A DNA stretch of 18,516 bases, taken from NCBI RefSeq assembly GCF_000186865.1, contig NW_008705561.1, positions 2,392,368 to 2,410,883 on the forward strand, read 5' to 3'. Numbering within the stretch: position 1 is the first letter of the stretch; the number at the start of each line of letters is the position of its first letter. The notes beneath the pieces are model-generated. The model saw nothing but the letters and a program-made list of their open reading frames with translations, was not told the origin of the DNA and searched no databases. The DNA is from Aureococcus anophagefferens. Its lineage: Eukaryota; Sar; Pelagophyceae; Pelagomonadales; Pelagomonadaceae. The position numbers and the translations under genes are program-made. Below, piece by piece: positions 14,300-18,516 of this stretch.

Positions 14300-15916
14300 T
14301 TACACGATCAGATCGTCATCCAGGGGCAGCGGCCTCGGCGGCGTCTCGACGCGGTGGCGGACGCAGTGGGGCCGGGACGACACGACGGCGGGCACGGAGC
14401 CCGGCGACCGGGGCCGCGGCGGCCGCGGGTCGCGGTCCTCGCGGTCTGCGTTGAGCAGCGACCGCGGCGGCGCTCGCTTCAGCCGCGCGGGCACCGCGTC
14501 CGGCACGAGGGCGTCGTCGGGCCCGAGGGGCGCGGGCTGCGTCGCGTGGGCCGGCGCCGCGAGCGTCGCCAGGGGCGTCGCGCGCGCGGCCTCGAGCGCC
14601 GTCGGCGCGCGCGAGGGCGCGGCCGCCGCGGACTCGCCCGACCGCAAAGAGCTCGTGTACGCGGAGCAGGACCGCTCCATGTAGGCCAGGGCCGCCTGGA
14701 GGTCGTTGCGCTCGCGGCAGTGGTTCGCCATGACCCGCAGCGTCTCCGCCTCCTCCGCGTGGCGCGCGCCGAAGACGTCGCCGCGGAGGTGCGCGCCCTC
14801 GTGGTAGAGCCGCTCCGCGTCGCCGAGCTCGCCCGCGTGGGCCAGGGCCGCGCCGAGGCGCGCGATGGTCTCGCCGAGGCCCGCGGCGGCGTCGCGCGCC
14901 TCCTTGGCGCGCAGGGCGCCGTCGGCCTCCGCGCGCGACGCGCGGCCGACGGCGTCCGCGAGCGCGCGGGACCGCGCGCTCGCGGCGCGCGCGACGGCGC
15001 CGTCGGCGACCGTCGACTTGCGCCGGATGGCCGAAAGCTTCTGCTCGGCGGCGGCCGCGCGGCCCCGGAGCGACTCCGCGTCGGCCTTGAAGGCCACGGA
15101 CCGGCGCCGCTCGGACGCGAGCGACCGCTCCGAGGTCTCGAGCCTCTCGCGCGCGGCCTCGCGCGCCGCGGCGGCCTCGGCGGCGGCGGCCTCGAGGCGC
15201 GTCGTCGCCGCGGCGTGCTCGGCCTTGAGCGCGTCCGCGGCCTCGAGCGCCGCCGCGGCCCGGGCCTCGAGCGCCGCGGCCGCGCCGTCGTCGGCCGCGG
15301 CCGCGGGCGCCGCCGCGGCCCGCGTCGCCGCGGCGGCCTCCGCCGCGGCCTCGGCCGCCTCGAGCCGCGTCGCCAGGTCCGCGGCCGACGCCTCCGCGGC
15401 TTTGAGCTGCGCCGCGAGGCGCTGCTGCTCCTCGCGCTGCTTCTTGCGCTGGTCCGCGACGACGGACCGCCGCCGCTCGCAGGCCTGGAGCTTCGCGGCC
15501 GCCTGGGCCTCGTCGACCCCCGGCGCCCCGGCGTCCACCGCGGACGTCGCCGCGAGCGCCGCCTGCGCCTCGGCGGCGTGCTGCTCCGCCGCGGCCGCGG
15601 CGTCGCGCGACTCCGCGAGCGCGGCCTCGAGCGCCGAGACCTTGCCCTCGAGCTCCGCGACCTTGGCCTCGAGGAAGCTCGCGTGGACGCCCGCGGCCTC
15701 CTTCTCGGCGAGCGCGCCCTCGAGCTTCGCCGCCTCGACGGCCTTGGCCTTCTCCTCCTCGGCCGTGGCCTGCCAGTCGGCGAGGGCGGCCTTGGCGTTG
15801 TCCATCTCCTCCTTCAGCCGCTTCTCCGCCTCGTTGCGGTCCTTGGCCATCTTCTTCTCGAGGTCGCCGTTCCGCGACTTGAGGCTCTCGATCTCCTGCT
15901 TCTCCTTCTTCCCCAT
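14300..15916 (-). CDS. Long coiled-coil protein with kinesin-light-chain-like TPR near the C-terminus
   Basis: 538 residues from ATG 15916 (MGKKEKQEIESLKSRNGDL, context gaccATGGgg). An upstream in-frame ATG at 16024 would add 36 residues of unconvincing composition. Residues 1 to about 350 are Ala/Glu/Lys/Leu-rich heptads typical of a long alpha-helical coiled coil. Three basic Ser/Thr sites punctuate it: ERRRSVV, ERRRSVAF and IRRKSTV, all of the RRxS kind recognised by PKA-like kinases. Around 370-440 come ARLGAALAHAGELGDAERLY and ETLRVMANHCRERNDLQAAL, two TPR helices close to those of kinesin light chains. The last 110 residues are Pro/Arg/Ala-rich and disordered. The likely role is a scaffold or cytoskeletal protein. 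The Ala-rich composition makes exact homology hard to judge. Confidence 0.75.
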   Translation of the reverse strand: MGKKEKQEIESLKSRNGDLEKKMAKDRNEAEKRLKEEMDNAKAALADWQATAEEEKAKAVEAAKLEGALAEKEAAGVHASFLEAKVAELEGKVSALEAALAESRDAAAAAEQHAAEAQAALAATSAVDAGAPGVDEAQAAAKLQACERRRSVVADQRKKQREEQQRLAAQLKAAEASAADLATRLEAAEAAAEAAAATRAAAAPAAAADDGAAAALEARAAAALEAADALKAEHAAATTRLEAAAAEAAAAREAARERLETSERSLASERRRSVAFKADAESLRGRAAAAEQKLSAIRRKSTVADGAVARAASARSRALADAVGRASRAEADGALRAKEARDAAAGLGETIARLGAALAHAGELGDAERLYHEGAHLRGDVFGARHAEEAETLRVMANHCRERNDLQAALAYMERSCSAYTSSLRSGESAAAAPSRAPTALEAARATPLATLAAPAHATQPAPLGPDDALVPDAVPARLKRAPPRSLLNADREDRDPRPPRPRSPGSVPAVVSSRPHCVRHRVETPPRPLPLDDDLIV

Positions 15917-16107
15917 GGTCCGCTGGGCAGCGTTTGCTGCTGCCCACCTCGTAGTCCAGCGCGCTGGGTCGTCGACGACACAGCAGCTTTGACTTGTCGC
16001 CGCGGCTGTGCGACGAGCTCCCATCGCGCCGGCCGCGTCGTCGCGCGCGACGGCAGCTCGTCGAGCTCGAGCTCCTAGCGCCGGCCGCGTCGTCGCACTG
16101 CACCGAC
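15917..16107. promoter_or_regulatory. Divergent promoter between the coiled-coil and the CVNH-like genes
   Basis: 191 bases between opposing starts. It contains a 19-base direct repeat at 16026-16044 and 16078-16096. No TATA-like box is evident; one or both 5' UTRs probably occupy most of it. Confidence 0.35.
16026..16096. repeat. Pair of 19-bp direct repeats, 52 bp apart
   Basis: GCGCCGGCCGCGTCGTCGC occurs at 16026-16044 and again at 16078-16096 in the divergent promoter. It could be a duplicated regulatory site or a small tandem duplication. The high GC lowers its significance. Confidence 0.6.
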
Positions 16108-16542
16108 ATGGCCCGCGCGCAGCGCGCCCTCGTCGTGCTCCTCGCGTGCGTCGCGAGCGTCCGCGGCTGGGGCTTGCGCGAGGCGGTACAGGTCGAAGAG
16201 GTGAAGGAGCGGCTCGCCAAGTCCGAGGACGGCGACATGCTGCCCATCGGCCCCTATTTTGCGACCTGCGGCAAGTGCGCGGTGTCGAGCACGATGACCG
16301 TGAGCTGCAAGTGCAAGGACGGCCGCGGCGGCAAGGCGAGGACGTCGAAAGCGGCCGGCGACTGCGCGGGCGACGAGTGGCTCGGGAACCACGACGGTCG
16401 CCTGGAATGCGAGAAGATGCCGTCGGGGACGCCCGAGTCCCTCAAGCGCATGCGCGCGACGAACCTGGACGCCGCGCGGCTCGCGGAGGAGATCATGCAC
16501 ATCGCGTGGACCGCGGGCGGGACGCCGCGGGAGGGCTACTAA
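16108..16542 (+). CDS. Small secreted cyanovirin-N (CVNH)-like protein
   Basis: 144 residues. A classic signal peptide (ARAQRALVVLLACVASVRG) ends near residue 20. The mature part has GPYFATCGKCAVSSTMTVSC, then KCKDGRGGKARTS and CAGDEWLGNHDGRLECE. This matches the layout of one CVNH repeat: Phe then Cys, an alternating strand with Cys, a G-rich turn, and N-x-DG-x-L-x-C closing the domain. CVNH proteins are sugar-binding lectins of cyanobacteria, fungi and some plants. Six Cys (54, 57, 67, 69, 86, 101) suggest extra disulfides, fitting a secreted protein. The last 40 residues are helical and unassigned. The family call rests on motif shape only, because pairwise similarity in this family is weak. 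The start at 16108 is chosen because it gives the signal peptide. Confidence 0.6.
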   Translation: MARAQRALVVLLACVASVRGWGLREAVQVEEVKERLAKSEDGDMLPIGPYFATCGKCAVSSTMTVSCKCKDGRGGKARTSKAAGDCAGDEWLGNHDGRLECEKMPSGTPESLKRMRATNLDAARLAEEIMHIAWTAGGTPREGY

Positions 16543-16595
16543 GGAAGCACGTGGAACATAGGGGCGCCGTCGAAGAGTCCGAGGCGCGAACGTTA

Positions 16596-18215
16596 CTACC
16601 AGCGCGTCGGCCGGTAGGGGAGGGGCCGCCGGGACCCGTAGAACTGGTGGCGCGGCGGCGCCTGCTTCGGCGCGCCGCGGGAGAAGTAGGACGACCGCGG
16701 CTTCGCGGCAAAGTCGCGGCCGCGGTCGCCGCGGCCGTCGCGCGCGTGCCACGTCTTGGGCTGGAGCGACGGCCCGCGCGCGTCGAGGCGCGGCGAGCTC
16801 GCGTAGTCGAAGCGCCGGGGCTCCGCGTCGCCGGCGAGCTCGACGAGCGCGCCGCGGTCGGCGACGAGCGCGTCGTAGTGGACGCCGCCGCAGTAGAGGA
16901 CGTTGACGGGCGCGGGCCGCCCCCGGGGGCTCGGCGCGCCGTCGCCGGGCTCGAAGCGGGCCACGCGCTTGTAGGGCAGGTCGCGGCGGCCGCCGGGGTC
17001 GCGCTCGTAGACGTGGACGTCGACGTCGAAGCGGCGCGCGAACGCGGCCATCTCGATGCCGCCGCCCCAGCCCGCGCCGCGCATGCGCGCCGTGTAGTCG
17101 TCGACGGAGCAGTTCGAGTCCCACTTGACCCAGTCGCCCACGGGCGTGTCCGCGATGGACGCGTCCGGGTTCCGCGACAGCCAGTCCATGAGCTCGCGGC
17201 GGAGCTGGCGCGCGTCGCCGTGGCGGTTCTGGAGCCGGAGGCCGTAGGCGAGGCTGTGGAAGAGGCAGGAGCCGTCGCCGGGCTGGCGGATGACCTCGCC
17301 GCGCCGCAGGTAGGCGTTGCCGCCGTCCGCGCCGCACGCGAGGCCCTTGGCGCGCTGCGCGTCGGGGTGGTCGTCGCGGTCCTTGGCGAAGTGCGGGCAC
17401 CGCGACGTCGCGTGGGGGCCGTCGCACTTGTCGCAGGGGCCCAGGGGATGCTCGGCCGCGGCGGCGGGCGCACCGGGCGGCGCCGCGGGCGGCGGCCGCG
17501 CGTCGGAGCCCGCGCGGGCCCGCGGCGACAGCGCCGCGCGCGGCGACCCGAGCGGCCGCGACGCGGGCCGCGCGGCCGCGCGCGCGTCGTCGACGGCCCG
17601 GGAGACGAAGCACTCGACGTTGCGCGCGAGGTCGCCGTAGTCGGCGTTCTCGTCCAGCTTCTGCTCGATCCAGGCCTCGTCGTATTTCGCGAGCTTGTGG
17701 CCGAGGCCCGCGGCGCGCGCGCGCTCGAGCGCGGACGCGACGCGGCGCCGCGTCGCCGCGCGCGGCGTCTCCGGCGCGAAGGCGTCGGCGCGCGCCTTGA
17801 CGGGCGCGGGGCCGGGCTCCGGCCGCGCGGGGGCCCGCGCGTAGACCGGCGGCCGCGGGCTCGGCGACGGCGCGTCGGCCTTCGCGCGCTTCGTCTGCGG
17901 CGTGTCGTCGGCCGCCGCGGGCCGCTTGAGGGGCGTGTCGCGCGGCGGCGGCGCGTCGGCGGCGCGCGACAGGCGCAGCGGCGGCGCGCCGGCGAGGAAC
18001 GCGCCCGGCGGCGGCGGCGGCGCGCGCGGCGACGGCGCGCGCGGCGCCGGCGCCGGCGGCGCCTTCGCGAGCGACGGCGCGGACCGGCCGCGGACGAGGG
18101 CGCGGGCGCTCGCGCCCGCGCTCGCGAGCGTCCGCGGCAGCATCTTGTAGATGGACGAGCTCGATTGCTGCTTCTTCTTGTTCAGGCCGTAGCCCGCGAG
18201 GCCGAAGGAGACCAT
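16596..18215 (-). CDS. OTU-family cysteine protease (probable deubiquitinase) with zinc knuckle
   Basis: 539 residues from ATG 18215 (MVSFGLAGYG); upstream only TTG extends the frame. Residues 40-160 are Pro/Ala/Arg-rich and disordered, with a nuclear-signal-like TPLKRP and QTKRAKAD. About 165-210 is helical (KLAKYDEAWIEQKLDENADY). CDKCDGPHATSRC (261-273) is a zinc knuckle of the form C-x2-C-x3-H-x4-C. The OTU domain follows: VIRQPGDGSCLFHSLAYGL gives Asp314 and nucleophile Cys317, LRRELMDWLSRNPD is the next helix, WGGGIEMAAFARRFDVDVHV is the family's 'W-G-x-x-E' strand-helix, and NVLYCGGVHYDAL holds catalytic His446. OTU enzymes cleave ubiquitin chains. The C-terminus (from about 465) is Arg/Gly/Ser/Tyr-rich. 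It converges on the CVNH-like gene with 53 bases between stops. Confidence 0.88.
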   Translation of the reverse strand: MVSFGLAGYGLNKKKQQSSSSIYKMLPRTLASAGASARALVRGRSAPSLAKAPPAPAPRAPSPRAPPPPPGAFLAGAPPLRLSRAADAPPPRDTPLKRPAAADDTPQTKRAKADAPSPSPRPPVYARAPARPEPGPAPVKARADAFAPETPRAATRRRVASALERARAAGLGHKLAKYDEAWIEQKLDENADYGDLARNVECFVSRAVDDARAAARPASRPLGSPRAALSPRARAGSDARPPPAAPPGAPAAAAEHPLGPCDKCDGPHATSRCPHFAKDRDDHPDAQRAKGLACGADGGNAYLRRGEVIRQPGDGSCLFHSLAYGLRLQNRHGDARQLRRELMDWLSRNPDASIADTPVGDWVKWDSNCSVDDYTARMRGAGWGGGIEMAAFARRFDVDVHVYERDPGGRRDLPYKRVARFEPGDGAPSPRGRPAPVNVLYCGGVHYDALVADRGALVELAGDAEPRRFDYASSPRLDARGPSLQPKTWHARDGRGDRGRDFAAKPRSSYFSRGAPKQAPPRHQFYGSRRPLPYRPTRW

Positions 18216-18516
18216 CTCGCGTGTGGCGAGCGGTTCGCGGCGGCGGCGCTCGAGTGCCGGGCGGCGCGATCGCGTGCGCTTCGACTGGTGGCGCGTGGAC
18301 ACGGACGGCACGTGCGCAGACAAGCGGGACGACGTCGGCGCTCGATCCGGCCGCAGCGACGCCGGCCACGAGGGCTGGTTCGATTAGCTCGAGGCGAGCG
18401 GCTGGTCAATAGCTGGGGGCACAGTACCGAGTGGAGCGTTTTGCGATAGCCCGTGCGCGCGACCTCGAGCGAATGCATGGTCCCAAATTTACAGGCGCCT
18501 AGAGGACCCTACGAGA
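18216..18516. other. Upstream region of the OTU gene, no gene seen
   Basis: Short frames here are Arg-rich shadows. It presumably holds the OTU gene's 5' UTR and promoter. Nothing else is recognisable up to the window edge. Confidence 0.4.

Noticed and set aside
14316..16247. A 643-codon minus-strand frame beside the coiled-coil gene
   Set aside because: Arg/Gly-rich in place of heptads; it is the frame-shifted shadow of the coiled-coil protein.
16075..18369. A 764-codon open frame on the minus strand overlapping the OTU gene, and an 813-codon frame on the plus strand over the same stretch
   Set aside because: Arg/Ala/Pro-saturated composition with no motifs; these are shadows of a GC-saturated gene, and the OTU frame holds all catalytic residues.

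Overview
The window looks like nuclear DNA of a very GC-rich, compact stramenopile alga. A pelagophyte such as Aureococcus fits best, but this is inferred from the sequence and was not searched. The reasons are GC-saturated third codon positions with long shadow ORFs on every frame, GT-AG introns, signal-peptide proteins, proline/glutamine-rich low-complexity tails, ankyrin-repeat paralogues, intron-sized elements with inverted ends, and an in-frame TGA at the active-site position of a rhodanese.

Layout from left to right: the 3' end of a C2-domain, Q/P/Y-rich protein (+); a secreted or plastid-type conserved protein (-); an AT-richer divergent promoter; a disordered hypothetical protein (+); a RING-like/PPP phosphatase/EF-hand protein with one intron (+); a membrane-anchored sulfotransferase (+); a GST-like protein with a likely 50-nt intron (-); a broken Cys-rich fragment (+); HMG-CoA synthase (-); a DUF4743-type Nudix hydrolase (-); ankyrin paralogue 1 (+); a tandem-rhodanese sulfurtransferase with TGA at the catalytic Cys position (-); an inverted-repeat element just upstream of ankyrin paralogue 2 (+); a coiled-coil/TPR protein (-); a small secreted cyanovirin-N-like protein (+); and an OTU-family cysteine protease with a zinc knuckle (-).

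From the GST-like gene onward, genes mostly alternate strands, so neighbours share divergent promoters or very short convergent 3' ends (5 to 132 bases between stops). No operon or single pathway links them. They cover signalling (phosphatase), ubiquitin chemistry (OTU, possibly the RING-like domain), sulfur and selenium chemistry (sulfotransferase, rhodanese), isoprenoid synthesis (HMG-CoA synthase) and probably thiamin-diphosphate repair (Nudix).

The two strongest signals are a probable selenocysteine rhodanese at 12139-13101, and transposon-like introns: 3890-4084 has 14-bp inverted ends and a 9-bp near-exact flanking duplication, and 13281-13499 has 18-bp perfect inverted ends. These look like introner elements caught in a phosphatase gene and at the 5' end of an ankyrin gene.
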